The notes under the pieces were generated by a model. It did no database searches. It was not told the origin of the DNA and saw only the letters and a program-made list of their open reading frames with translations. Positions 25,131 to 37,471 of a DNA stretch of 64,000 bases are shown one piece after another. A program made the position numbers and the translations under genes. The stretch lies in assembly GCA_036245805.1 (NCBI GenBank), contig BTRK01000001.1, forward strand, positions 29,953,087-30,017,086. Direction: 5' to 3'. The first letter of the stretch is position 1, and each line of letters starts with the position of its first letter. Origin of the DNA: Pristionchus mayeri (taxonomy: Eukaryota > Nematoda > Chromadorea > Rhabditida > Neodiplogasteridae).

Positions 25131-26578
25131 ATGTCATCCTATCTTGGCGACGACCTTAATCTCAACACCCTTCCATCTGATGCCATCAGAAATATCATAA
25201 AAGTCGGAGTGGAATCATTCGATAATATGAGCTTGGTAAGCAATTTTTGTTGTTATTATTTATCTAAAGCTAATATTCGCACAATCTACGATCTCAATTC
25301 CTTTTACAACTCTGAGCATTTTCTTCGCGTTATGCCAGAATCCTCCGCAAACAAGTCGCAAATCATGCTCAAGCGATAGAGTGATCTCCTTTTCTCTGTG
25401 ATCTTTCCACTCTCGCCCCTCTATCGAATTTCGTCTTCAGATATCCCGTCGGTGGCACAAAATTTCCGCTTTTCACCTCACCAACCGCCATCACCTCCCT
25501 GTGATCGACTTGTTCAAATGGATTGACTCAGTCGCTGATTCGAAGTCTTGTGTCGACCTTCGCTTTCCTCATAAGCTCACCGACTATTTCGGAATCGACA
25601 GAGCGCCAGCCAAATTCGACTGTTATCGGAACAGCGGGGTGCGTTGCATAAACACATTTCATGTATAATAATACCGTGTCTTCAGTTCACGGATGCCTAC
25701 CTTCACCTTAACAATCGTGATGATACTAGAATGCTTGCCTATCTTGAGCGAGTTTTCGCCCGGTGTTCACGGATCGGAAGAATTGAGATTTGCGCGAATC
25801 ACATAATGCCTCGTGCGGAGGAGTTCAGAATGGCACTCGGAGGTGAGTACTATCTTTATTATGATAATTATAATTATGTAAATGATAATTAATAAAAATA
25901 TTAATTTTGAGGTGCGACCGTTGGAGAAGTGACAGTTATCGGCTACTCTCAATTCGCTGACTATTCCGTGTAAGATATTCTTCTATGTAATTAACAGCTA
26001 ATTTCGAGTAACGATTATACGGTTTCCTCATTTATTTCACACTTTATATCGATTGAAAACCGGTGGAGAGGAAATGGAGGGACAATTATCCGAATTGTCA
26101 CGCAAATACCCGAACTGAAACATTTCAGGACATGCATTCGACATCTTTTCACAATCCCTTCACTGAGTCGTCTTGTCATCTGCTGCAAAAACAAAGGATA
26201 TATGGGATAGCAAGGATGGTGAGTATTTATTAAATGAGGAGCTCCTCACAGACAATTTTAAAAGCAAATGTCTTCGAATAAGTTGGACAGTTGGAAAACA
26301 ACAAACGCATTTCAGTGCTCAAAAACTTCATTGAAGAAGCAACGATGTCTGTTCCCAAGCTCGAATTCGTCATTCCGCACTACAAACTGCCCACTGAACG
26401 AGTTGAAGACGTGCGGGGACTGTGGAAGACAAGGATGGAAGAAATCAATGAGGAAAATCGCCTCGAAGTGACAGTGAGAGCTGAAGAACAGCGATATGAC
26501 TACGATGACGACCCATATGTGATGAGACCGCCTCAGCCCACTACAGTCCGAATGATTGTGAAACGCCGTCAAATGTAA
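25131..26578 (+). pseudogene. Gene 3: F-box-like, copy B (single-base frameshift)
   Basis: Exons 25131-25235, 25441-25638, 25686-25842, 25912-25969, 26129-26218 and 26316-26578. The N-terminus (LNTLPSDAIRNIIKVG, then SLISRRWHKISAFHL) is a divergent F-box split by intron 1. The rest has no known domain; the C-terminus is acidic (YDYDDDPYVM) then basic. Exon 5 has one extra A in an A-rich run near 26192 compared with copy C. This brings a TAG into frame just before the exon end. Copy C reads through this point, so copy B is the broken one unless the base is a sequencing error. Confidence 0.75.
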
Positions 26579-26815
26579 TTGTTGGTGTTGTGACATACCC
26601 CTCATAATTAACCCTCTATCATCAATCAGTATTGATTTATTTTCGTCATCTTTGATTTGGTTCTGATAAATGTGTAATACGACACTGATGAACTCTCTAC
26701 TATGACTTTTATTGAAATTTCATTCAATTTATCGGATGGACAAGATATTATTGTTTAATTTAATATTTATTACGCAATTTAGAAGACAAGACAGTCTTCC
26801 TTCAGGCATTCTTCA

Positions 26816-27887
26816 TTAATTTCCATCACCTTGGTTCTGCAAAAGGGGGATCAAAACTACTGACAACTTCATTATCGATCTATTGCGCCAATTTTGATCT
26901 ACCAATCAATAAATCGATTGATACTAACCAGATGGCTCTTGTCGATCTTCATCACGAGCACCTTCCGATCCGGCTGCACCATATGCGCCGCGCACAGCGC
27001 TCTAATTGTGCCCAGATCGAGTTTGACCTGAGGTAGAGATCAAAGATCAAAGATTCGAAACGGTGACAGATGGTTTTCTGTGTACCACGATACAGTTCGT
27101 TTTGGAGAGGTCCCTTACATACGGCCTTTATTCTTTCTCTCACTCCTCACCGAGTAGAGGCCCGAATCGTCCCGAGTCAGCGGAGGAGCCGTCGGTGCGG
27201 GTTTCTGAATATATAGAGTAAAAGACTAAATATCACCCTCGAACCCTCAGTTTTCAACGAATAAAATGAAAAATATGAGGAATTATAATGTTTTCTTCCG
27301 CTCACCGGCAGCACGCGGACGGGCCCGGATGCAGCAGCCTTTCCATCCTGCTCCTGCTCCGCCCTCTTCTTGGCATGAGGCACTCGACGAGCGGGAGACT
27401 GAGCAGCATCAAAGACCAGAAATCATCGTTACCAGAACGTGTTGGTCACCTTTCCCTTCTTCGACTGCTCATTCATCGCGGATTCCTTGGCGTCCTTCTT
27501 GGCTGCAGCTGCTGCAGTGGTCGCACGCGACTTGCACGACGCAGGAGTAGCCCCCGTCTGATGATGATCGATATACCGTATCATGATACAGTATCCCACC
27601 GCAAAGACTACAGTATCCCCTACAGCACCTTGGAAGGGGCGGCGATGGTGTGACGCTTGGATGGCGTTGTCTTCTTCTTCTTGGGTGCTTCGTCGACGAC
27701 TCGAGCGACGGGCTTGGAGGTGCGCGCAGAGCGTCTTGGAGGGATACGTTAGGTTACTGTAGACTAAGAGAGTGAAGATTTCGGCAGCCACGGTAGAATG
27801 GTCTAGACCGCTACAATAGCCCCGGCGCTTAGATTCTGTGAGTTTGTGGATGAACAGGACGAACCTTAGCTTGGCGGGAGAGACCAT
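26816..27887 (-). CDS. Gene 6: basic Ala/Lys-rich protein, copy B
   Basis: Mirror of 38176-39285 with the same coding exons. One intron is 38 bp shorter than in copy C (near 27292), with both splice sites retained. Predicted 167 residues. Confidence 0.75.
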
Positions 27888-28591
27888 TGTACGAGTAGAC
27901 CGCGCGGGACGGGCGAGTGAGAGGGGAATGAGGGGGGTGGAAGAGGGAAGAGGGAAGAAAGAGAAAAAGCAATTCAATCAGTTATTGTGCAGAGTGAGAA
28001 CTCGATAAACAGCTAGATGATCGAGAAAGTCCGAACTGGATTTTGAGGATGTCGACTGAAATGAACCGCTTGTACTGTGTTCGTAGTGGTCCTCGACTAA
28101 GTTCCTGAAGAATGGTATGAACGGTTTCCTTATGTGGAAAGGTGATTCTCTTGAAAATCAAAACATTTCCCTCTCTATCTCTCCATATTTCCACTTATTT
28201 TTCGTCCGTAAAGATCATCTCACTTGAATGCCCTGTGGTCGCTTTTGAGGGTCATAAAGAAAGAATCGGAAGACTCCTTGACTAGTATACTGGCTTTACA
28301 ACCTGGAGACGTAATACCCACTCGGATGCTTCCGACCATAAATGGAAGAGGGTCGGTTACTTGGATGGATTGTAATCACTGTATAAATACACCCAGTTTA
28401 GCAGTCTCACTCATTCGTCCCTTCCTTCCTCATCTTCTCTCCCTCCTCATTTATTCGCAATTTTCTCTTGCTTACTCTCCAGTGTAGGACACTGAAATTT
28501 GTATCATATTTGTGTATTTCTTTTCTAAATCTATTCTCGAGAAGTGAACTCCTCCATTCTAAGATCATTTCATTGTCAGGAACGACTCAAG

Positions 28592-29770
28592 ATGCTCCAG
28601 TGGCTCAACTGCCAATCCCCAGTGACTTCTCACAATGATAACGACCTCAATCTCGCCTATTTGCCTTCGTTTATCATTCGAAACATTATAAAACTCGGAC
28701 AGGAATCAATCGACAGCATGAGATTGGTGAGTGAGATGCAAAATTATAAGTGTATTTCACTATTTTGTTTAACAATCCATCTTTGTTCTGTCCTGAACTG
28801 AGAACGATTAGCATGTATTTACCGATTTCTAGTAGTCTGTTGACTAACTATCGTTCATATCTCCCACCGATGGAATTTCCTTGCCATGGAACATCTGAGG
28901 AAGCGCAAGAATCTCCCCATGATCAACCTACTCTACGTGCACACCCATCGATTTGGAATGATGACAGTGAAAGTTGGAATTGAGGAGAAATACCTTACTT
29001 ACTTCGGATTTGCCAACAAGAATAGGCAGTATTCGTCCAAAATTGTTGAGGTGAGCGTTGTCCCTCCTAAGATGTGAACTAATCCAAATCCTTCAGATCG
29101 AGATTTACTCTGGAACGAAGGATGAGAAGGAGATTCCGAAGCAGATCAAGAAACATCTTCTGTTCATCGTTGATCGTTGTTCGCGAATTGAGAATCTCCA
29201 TTTGACGGAGTACACATGGTACGATGAGAGTACTCTCTCGCGTTGAGAAGTTCGCTCTCATGTCCAACAAGGAACATCTGTGAGTTTGTACATACATTTA
29301 TTCTTATTTTGATGTTTGAATTTGTGAAACACACAAAACGAACTGTGTTTTTACTAACATGATGTTTACGGTATTCACTATCGATTGATATTCCAGCGAG
29401 CGTGCCTTGGATCTTCTGATGGCCGCAAACATCGATCGTCTAGTCGTAATCCCTTGGGATTACATCGGAATCATGTGTTTTTCTAATGGTTAGTATTGAT
29501 TTTTTGTGTGATTTTTTTGATGATCTACGTCAAAAGATTCATCAATTATCATTATATAACCTAGTGATTTCAGAGTTGCACTCGTTCGTGGTACGCCTGA
29601 TCGAAGCTGCGAAATTATCGACTGAAGTGAAAGTGATTGGACCTCAGTGGTTCCTTCTGAAGGCTGGTCAGCACTTTAATCGACTGGAGCAAGTATCAGC
29701 TCGATTCAGCGTGAACAAACCTGAGAATGGGCTAATCGCGGAATGCAGCATCAAGGAGCTAGATCAGTGA
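28592..29770 (+). pseudogene. Gene 4: F-box-like, copy B (probably broken)
   Basis: A gene 3 paralogue. Exon 1 (28592-28727) encodes AYLPSFIIRNIIKLGQESID. The next coding block (28858-29051: ISHRWNFLAMEHLRKRKN) lacks an AG acceptor; the site reads TTCAT where TTCAG is expected. An upstream acceptor would bring in a TGA. The third block (from 29098) ends at a TGA (29244-29246) in ACTCTCTCGCGTTGA, with the continuation VEKFALMSNKEHL in another frame. Later exons (29399-29489, 29575-29770) are open. Both defects are shared with copy C, so decay began before the triplication. Confidence 0.65.
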
Positions 29771-30346
29771 ACTAGCTTGTAAGTGATTGTTTGAATTAGC
29801 TCAATATCGATCATTGGTCCTTGACTGTATTATGTTCTCTGCATTCTTTATTATGTCTGACTATTATCACAATCCATTTGTATCAATACACACTGTGAAT
29901 AAAATGTTTCGGAAAACATTGTGAAAATAAGAAAATAAGGGAAGTTAGAAGCGACGGGGAAATGGGAGAAGGAGGAAGAGAAGGTATATTTTTCGTCTAA
30001 CTGTCCTCAGAAATTCAAAATTTCAAAAACATAGTCGGAAATGAAGTCGAACTCGCACCGGAAACACCACTTTTCAATTTCGAAATTGACTGGTATAAAT
30101 GCAGCTTTTGACCGATAAGAGACTCTTCGCATCTCTCTAAGGAAGGAAGGCTTATTCCTCGATTTCCGTCCCTAATCCCTCCCGTGTTTAGCATCCATCA
30201 CTCTAGACGACCCATACAAATCTAGAAATTTTCGATACAGGAGTTGCTCACTATAGCATCCATTAATGTCCATAACTTTCCTCGAGTTTTCGCATGTTCA
30301 CTCAAATTTTGCGTCAGAAAAAGAATAAAATTGTAAAAATTTCAGA

Positions 30347-31377
30347 ATGACAAACTGCATCGGGAAAACCTGCTTGATGCTACTCGCATTCTTCTGCCCG
30401 GTATTATTAAAATATCGTTGTTAATCTCACTGTTCTATTTCCGTTTCACGCATTCCCACCTAAAAAACGTATAGTTTGAAAGGAAAATGCGTTTACTCCC
30501 ACCTCGTGTGTTGGTAGTGAGTTCACCAGTCTCTACAGTGGACAGAATGTATCTGAAGACTTAAAATTGGGATTGCTTCAGCCGCTGGCAGTGGGCGTGC
30601 ACATAGGCTGCGAGTGCGACTTGTGCATCAACTTCCTACTCACCTTTCTGCTCTGGCTACCGGGTACGCCCAAATCCTCCAAGCTATCGTAGACCTCTCA
30701 AAATTAAAAAAAATCAAAATAAAGTTGTAAAATTTTTTATGGATCGAGTTAGTGTGTAATATAGAGTGATCATTATGATTGCTCAAATCTTCCTACTTTT
30801 CCCTGTTATGGTGGGTTCCTTTGGATAAATTGAAGAGAGTTTCTCTCTATCTGCTAGGAATTCAAGGTCCACTTCCACAGGCGTAATACATGCGTGGTAC
30901 GTGATACTTGCGAAGCAACGTCCTCACCACCACGATGATCATCACCATCACGCCACCACCAACGTCACCGTAGTGAATGCTGCGCATGCAGCACCTGCAG
31001 CACCTGCAGCAGTCGTAGCACCTGCACCTGTCATACAGTACAACATCAACCAGGTGAGCTGATTATTACCGATATAAACTCGTGAGGACTCAGAGAAAAA
31101 GTGGGGGAAGACAGTCAGTGGGCAAAATGGACATCTGTCCTACTGTACCCAATTTTAGTCAGCAGCTCCGACAGTTACCCAGGCGCCTGCTCCGGTGCAG
31201 TACCACCAAGCGCCTCCGCCTCCAGCACACTACCAGCCCCAGCCGCCCTACATGCAGCAGCCGCAGCCGGCTTACTAACAGCAACCGCCCTATTATCAGC
31301 AACCACAGCAACTCCAGCAGCAATACCCGGGAGCTCCTCCTCAAGGAGCGATGAAGGGATCAGCGCCTTATTATTGA
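30347..31377 (+). CDS. Pmp3/UPF0057-family small membrane protein, copy B
   Basis: Exons 30347-30400, 30582-30663, 30881-31053 and 31159-31377. The core (LLAFFCPPLAVGVHIGCE, then LCINFLLTFLLWLPGVIHAW) is the two-helix Pmp3/RCI2 fold. By family knowledge this is a plasma-membrane proteolipid affecting membrane potential and ion tolerance. A His-rich turn (HHHDDHHHH) and a long Ala/Pro/Gln/Tyr-rich tail follow, as in other nematode members. A TAA at 31276-31278 interrupts the tail after PQPAY. The same frame stays open for a further 32 codons of the same composition, to a TGA at 31375-31377. A TATA-like GGTATAAATG lies near 30092. Confidence 0.88.
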
Positions 31378-31384
31378 TAGGAGT

Positions 31385-32177
31385 AGTTTATACGTGCTAA
31401 CTAAATTTATTCTTGATAAAGTGTCATCAAGATAACCGATTTTTTTGTTTATGTGGAAGATCTGCAAAGCCTCATTAGCCGGAAATTTATCAAGGAATGA
31501 AATGAAGCATGTTTGATGTAGTATCTGACAAATCTTTCCCCAGATTTTGCCATCTCAATCCACTGTCTTCGACACAAATGTATGTAGGCTAATACATTTG
31601 CAGTTCGAGTGTGGTACGTGCTATCGTTCTCTAGTTTCTCACTTTCCGGTGATTTCTGTCCCCATATTCTTCCTAGAAAACCGTTATCTCACCGTTACGC
31701 GCAAGCAAGATCGTTATCATAGTAAGAATTCCTTCATGGTGTGTCTCTTAATTCTGCACACTCTCTTACGTAGAATTTCGACGAGAGAGAGCGCATGATG
31801 GAGAGACTTCACAAGTCATCAAAGATCGGATTAGCGGGCGTTTCCCTCTAAACACTAGCATTATGTATTAAAACTGATCAACATTGGGATTAAATTCAAG
31901 AGTAGGACTACATCGTTTTTTTTCAAAACAAAGGGGTTTGCTGAACAAATGTAGTGAATTCCCTGTTCAATGAATTAAAGTATTCGGAAATTACCATTTG
32001 GAAGTTGGAAACTGTTTTGAAATAAAAACCAGAGATAATAAACACATGAAATAGTGGTTGCTTCTCTGTTTTCGATACTAATCGAGATCAAATTTCTGAT
32101 GAGAAGACATAACGAAGAGTTGGACGGGTTGATACCTGCCACTTTCAAATTCATTTCAGAATTTACGACAGACACTA
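31385..32177. other. Gap between Pmp3 gene and maT, copy B
   Basis: No convincing gene. It contains an imperfect hairpin at about 31738-31806 (GTGTCTCTTAATTCTGCAC... paired with ...GCGCATGATGGAGAGAC). Similar hairpins occur at 57727-57824 and 60899-60972. Mirrored at 33886-34680. Confidence 0.5.
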
Positions 32178-33342
32178 CAGGGTGCGGAGAAAGTACTTTG
32201 ACATGGATTTAACCATGTATCTTCCTTCAATGGCATCGAATTTTTTTGAAACAGTACACATTATTTATCAGAGACACTAGGAAGGTAACAAGATGATATT
32301 ACTCGATTTCACCTCCATTGGCCTTGACGACAGCCTTGAGACGAGAAGGGACTGACTCGATGACGGATCGCAGGTAGTGGGTATCGATTTTCTCCCATGC
32401 ATTCTGGAGGGACTTCTTGAGGCTATCCAAACTCTGGTGGCGAACAGAGCAAGCATTCTTCTCCAGTACCGACCACACACTGAAGTCAAAGGGAGAGAGA
32501 TCCGGACTGTTCGAGGGCCATTTATCGGATGGAATGAAGTCGGGCAAATGGGTGGTGCACCAGTTCTGGGTCAGTTTTGCGGAATGAGCGGGGGCAGAAT
32601 CCTGCTGGAAGGTCCAATGACGTCCTTTGAAGTGGGAACGAGACCAAGGGAGGAGGTTCTTCTCCAGAATCTCCTTGATGTAGTACTTCTTGTCCACCTT
32701 CACACCGGGCTTGACGAAGACGAGGGGGGTCTTGCCAGTCGCACAGACCCCTGCCCAAACCATCACCGATTGCGGGTGGGAAACACGTGAGACAGTTCTT
32801 CCTCGGGCATTGGCTTGCTGACTTGACTTGGCAATGATCCTCGTGTTCTGGCTGTTGAAGACCTGCTCCACCGTGAACACCTTCTCATCCGATTAGAGAG
32901 TCGTGAAATGTTCGCCATGTGCGATCCTCCCTAGGAGCTTCTTGCATCTCTTGAGCCTCTTCTCCTTGTGAATGCCAGTCAGAAAATGGCCCTTACGCAT
33001 TTTGTAAGGGTGGGACGTGAGACCAGAGTGAACTATCTTGCGCTCCGAATGCTCGTCGATTCCGAGATCACGGGCCATATTTCTCATAGATCGGATGGGA
33101 TCACGTGCAACTCGCATCTGCACGATTTTCTTGTTCTTCCGAGTGACAGAAGTGTGAGGTCTGCCCACTCTAGTACGGTCCTTAGTCGTGCCCAGCGCCT
33201 TGAAGCGGCAGATGGTATTGTGAACGGTCTGACGGAAAAATCGGAGTTTCTTCGAAATTCCAGCTGGGGAATCGCCGAGGGTCCAAAGGTCAATAATGGA
33301 TTTCCGGTACTGGTGGGGTCGAGTCATTACTAGGGGATACTA
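32178..33342 (-). mobile_element. maT-like (DD37D) transposon, 5' terminus lost
   Basis: The 3' end is CAGGGTGCGGAGAAAGTAC at 32178, next to TA (32176-32177). The transposase runs from ATG at 33327 to 32299. It shows an N-terminal HTH region (GISKKLRFFRQTVHNTICRF), SDEKVF (first Asp), FQQDSAPAH (second) and NSPDLSPFDFSVW (third). The last two Asp are separated by 37 residues, the maT spacing. A TAA at 32893-32895 sits just before the first catalytic Asp codon; otherwise about 343 codons are open. The 5' inverted repeat is missing because fold-back junction 2 lies about 15 bp upstream of the start. Confidence 0.9.
32721..33342. other. Spacer of palindrome II (fold-back junction 2)
   Basis: The 622 bp spacer separates the arms ending at 32720 and 33343. 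It consists of the 5' half of the maT transposase gene of copy B plus about 15 bp upstream of its start codon, after which the sequence turns back into the middle of the same gene. The unrearranged sequence beyond the start codon is absent from the window, so microhomology cannot be assessed. Confidence 0.85.
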
Positions 33343-33885
33343 TCTTCGTCAAGCCCGGTGTGAAGGTGGACAAGAAGTACTACATCAAGGAGATTCTGGA
33401 GAAGAACCTCCTCCCTTGGTCTCGTTCCCACTTCAAAGGACGTCATTGGACCTTCCAGCAGGATTCTGCCCCCGCTCATTCCGCAAAACTGACCCAGAAC
33501 TGGTGCACCACCCATTTGCCCGACTTCATTCCATCCGATAAATGGCCCTCGAACAGTCCGGATCTCTCTCCCTTTGACTTCAGTGTGTGGTCGGTACTGG
33601 AGAAGAATGCTTGCTCTGTTCGCCACCAGAGTTTGGATAGCCTCAAGAAGTCCCTCCAGAATGCATGGGAGAAAATCGATACCCACTACCTGCGATCCGT
33701 CATCGAGTCAGTCCCTTCTCGTCTCAAGGCTGTCGTCAAGGCCAATGGAGGTGAAATCGAGTAATATCATCTTGTTACCTTCCTAGTGTCTCTGATAAAT
33801 AATGTGTACTGTTTCAAAAAAATTCGATGCCATTGAAGGAAGATACATGGTTAAATCCATGTCAAAGTACTTTCTCCGCACCCTG
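33343..33885 (+). mobile_element. maT-like transposon 3' fragment, copy C
   Basis: The C-terminal half of the same transposase, from the VFVKPGVK region through the second and third catalytic Asp to the stop at 33762, plus the 3' end CTTTCTCCGCACCCTG and TA. It faces the larger copy head to head across the 622 bp spacer. Confidence 0.9.
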
Positions 33886-34685
33886 TAGTGTCTGTCGTAA
33901 ATTCTGAAATGAATTTGAAAGTGGCAGGTATCAACCCGTCCAACTCTTCGTTATGTCTTCTCATCAGAAATTTGATCTCGATTAGTATCGAAAACAGAGA
34001 AGCAACCACTATTTCATGTGTTTATTATCTCTGGTTTTTATTTCAAAACAGTTTCCAACTTCCAAATGGTAATTTCCGAATACTTTAATTCATTGAACAG
34101 GGAATTCACTACATTTGTTCAGCAAACCCCTTTGTTTTGAAAAAAAACGATGTAGTCCTACTCTTGAATTTAATCCCAATGTTGATCAGTTTTAATACAC
34201 AATGCTAGTGTTTAGAGGGAAACGCCCGCTAATCCGATCTTTGATGACTTGTGAAGTCTCTCCATCATGCGCTCTCTCTCGTCGAAATTCTACGTAAGAG
34301 AGTGTGCAGAATTAAGAGACACACCATGAAGGAATTCTTACTATGATAACGATCTTGCTTGCGCGTAACGGTGAGATAACGGTTTTCTAGGAAGAATATG
34401 GGGACAGAAATCACCGGAAAGTGAGAAACTAGAGAACGATAGCACGTACCACACTCGAACTGCAAATGTATTAGCCTACATACATTTGTGTCGAAGACAG
34501 TGGATTGAGATGGCAAAATCTGGGGAAAGATTTGTCAGATACTACATCAAACATGCTTCATTTCATTCCTTGATAAATTTCCGGCTAATGAGGCTTTGCA
34601 GATCTTCCACATAAACAAAAAAATCGGTTATCTTGATGACACTTTATCAAGAATAAATTTAGTTAGCACGTATAAACTACTCCTA

Positions 34686-35716
34686 TCAATAATAAGGCGC
34701 TGATCCCTTCATCGCTCCTTGAGGAGGAGCTCCCGGGTATTGCTGCTGGAGTTGCTGTGGTTGCTGATAATAGGGCGGTTGCTGTTAGTAAGCCGGCTGC
34801 GGCTGCTGCATGTAGGGCGGCTGGGGCTGGTAGTGTGCTGGAGGCGGAGGCGCTTGGTGGTACTGCACCGGAGCAGGCGCCTGGGTAACTGTCGGAGCTG
34901 CTGACTAAAATTGGGTACAGTAGGACAGATGTCCATTTTGCCCACTGACTGTCTTCCCCCACTTTTTCTCTGAGTCCTCACGAGTTTATATCGGTAATAA
35001 TCAGCTCACCTGGTTGATGTTGTACTGTATGACAGGTGCAGGTGCTACGACTGCTGCAGGTGCTGCAGGTGCTGCATGCGCAGCATTCACTACGGTGACG
35101 TTGGTGGTGGCGTGATGGTGATGATCATCGTGGTGGTGAGGACGTTGCTTCGCAAGTATCACGTACCACGCATGTATTACGCCTGTGGAAGTGGACCTTG
35201 AATTCCTAGCAGATAGAGAGAAACTCTCTTCAATTTATCCAAAGGAACCCACCATAACAGGGAAAAGTAGGAAGATTTGAGCAATCATAATGATCACTCT
35301 ATATTACACACTAACTCGATCCATAAAAAATTTTACAACTTTATTTTGATTTTTTTTAATTTTGAGAGGTCTACGATAGCTTGGAGGATTTGGGCGTACC
35401 CGGTAGCCAGAGCAGAAAGGTGAGTAGGAAGTTGATGCACAAGTCGCACTCGCAGCCTATGTGCACGCCCACTGCCAGCGGCTGAAGCAATCCCAATTTT
35501 AAGTCTTCAGATACATTCTGTCCACTGTAGAGACTGGTGAACTCACTACCAACACACGAGGTGGGAGTAAACGCATTTTCCTTTCAAACTATACGTTTTT
35601 TAGGTGGGAATGCGTGAAACGGAAATAGAACAGTGAGATTAACAACGATATTTTAATAATACCGGGCAGAAGAATGCGAGTAGCATCAAGCAGGTTTTCC
35701 CGATGCAGTTTGTCAT
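34686..35716 (-). CDS. Pmp3/UPF0057-family small membrane protein, copy C
   Basis: Mirror of 30347-31377, with the same exons and the same internal TAA followed by an open Gln/Pro/Tyr-rich tail. The stop therefore predates the triplication or is functional. Confidence 0.88.
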
Positions 35717-36292
35717 TCTGAAATTTTTACAATTTTATTCTTTTTCTGACGCAAAATTTGAGTGAACATGCGAAAACTCGAGGAAAGTTATGGACATTAA
35801 TGGATGCTATAGTGAGCAACTCCTGTATCGAAAATTTCTAGATTTGTATGGGTCGTCTAGAGTGATGGATGCTAAACACGGGAGGGATTAGGGACGGAAA
35901 TCGAGGAATAAGCCTTCCTTCCTTAGAGAGATGCGAAGAGTCTCTTATCGGTCAAAAGCTGCATTTATACCAGTCAATTTCGAAATTGAAAAGTGGTGTT
36001 TCCGGTGCGAGTTCGACTTCATTTCCGACTATGTTTTTGAAATTTTGAATTTCTGAGGACAGTTAGACGAAAAATATACCTTCTCTTCCTCCTTCTCCCA
36101 TTTCCCCGTCGCTTCTAACTTCCCTTATTTTCTTATTTTCACAATGTTTTCCGAAACATTTTATTCACAGTGTGTATTGATACAAATGGATTGTGATAAT
36201 AGTCAGACATAATAAAGAATGCAGAGAACATAATACAGTCAAGGACCAATGATCGATATTGAGCTAATTCAAACAATCACTTACAAGCTAGT

Positions 36293-37471
36293 TCACTGAT
36301 CTAGCTCCTTGATGCTGCATTCCGCGATTAGCCCATTCTCAGGTTTGTTCACGCTGAATCGAGCTGATACTTGCTCCAGTCGAATAAAGTGCTGACCAGC
36401 CTTCAGAAGGAACCACTGAGGTCCAATCACTTTCACTTCAGTCGATAATTTCGCAGCTTCGATCAGGCGTACCACGAACGAGTGCAACTCTGAAATCACT
36501 AGGTTATATAATGATAATTGATGAATCTTTTGACGTAGATCATCAAAAAAATCACACAAAAAATCAATACTAACCATTAGAAAAACACATGATTCCGATG
36601 TAATCCCAAGGGATTACGACTAGACGATCGATGTTTGCGGCCATCAGAAGATCCAAGGCACGCTCGCTGGAATATCAATCGATAGTGAATACCGTAAACA
36701 TCATGTTAGTAAAAACACAGTTCGTTTTGTGTGTTTCACAAATTCAAACATCAAAATAAGAATAAATGTATGTACAAACTCACAGATGTTCCTTGTTGGA
36801 CATGAGAGCGAACTTCTCAACGCGAGAGAGCACTCTCATCGTACCATGTGTACTCCGTCAAATGGAGATTCTCAATTCGCGAACAACGATCAACGATGAA
36901 CAGAAGATGTTTCTTGATCTGCTTCGGAATCTCCTTCTCATCCTTCGTTCCAGAGTAAATCTCGATCTGAAGGATTTGGATTAGTTCACATCTTAGGAGG
37001 GACAACGCTCACCTCAACAATTTTGGACGAATACTGCCTATTCTTGTTGGCAAATCCGAAGTAAGTAAGGTATTTCTCCTCAATTCCAACTTTCACTGTC
37101 ATCATTCCAAATCGATGGGTGTGCACGTAGAGTAGGTTGATCATGGGGAGATTCTTGCGCTTCCTCAGATGTTCCATGGCAAGGAAATTCCATCGGTGGG
37201 AGATATGAACGATAGTTAGTCAACAGACTACTAGAAATCGGTAAATACATGCTAATCGTTCTCAGTTCAGGACAGAACAAAGATGGATTGTTAAACAAAA
37301 TAGTGAAATACACTTATAATTTTGCATCTCACTCACCAATCTCATGCTGTCGATTGATTCCTGTCCGAGTTTTATAATGTTTCGAATGATAAACGAAGGC
37401 AAATAGGCGAGATTGAGGTCGTTATCATTGTGAGAAGTCACTGGGGATTGGCAGTTGAGCCACTGGAGCAT
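36293..37471 (-). pseudogene. Gene 4: F-box-like, copy C (probably broken)
   Basis: Same exons and same two defects as copy B: the altered acceptor near 37206 and the frame change near 36825. It differs by Ile for Asn in QHFNRLE and Ala for Thr in DESTLSR. A divergent splice site or a shorter product starting at MEHLRKRKN cannot be excluded. Confidence 0.65.

Larger units (their letters stand above)
12241..32720 (-). repeat. Segmental copy B (inverted)
   Basis: This 20.5 kb block is the reverse complement of 33343-53827, and its first half also pairs with copy A. Position sums to copy C are 66063 near the right end, 66101 around 26-27 kb (a 38 bp indel in a gene 6 intron) and 66068 at the left end. 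Larger offsets between come from the mariner insertion and the 1.3 kb deletion in copy C. All genes in B are therefore mirrored relative to A and C. Confidence 0.97.
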
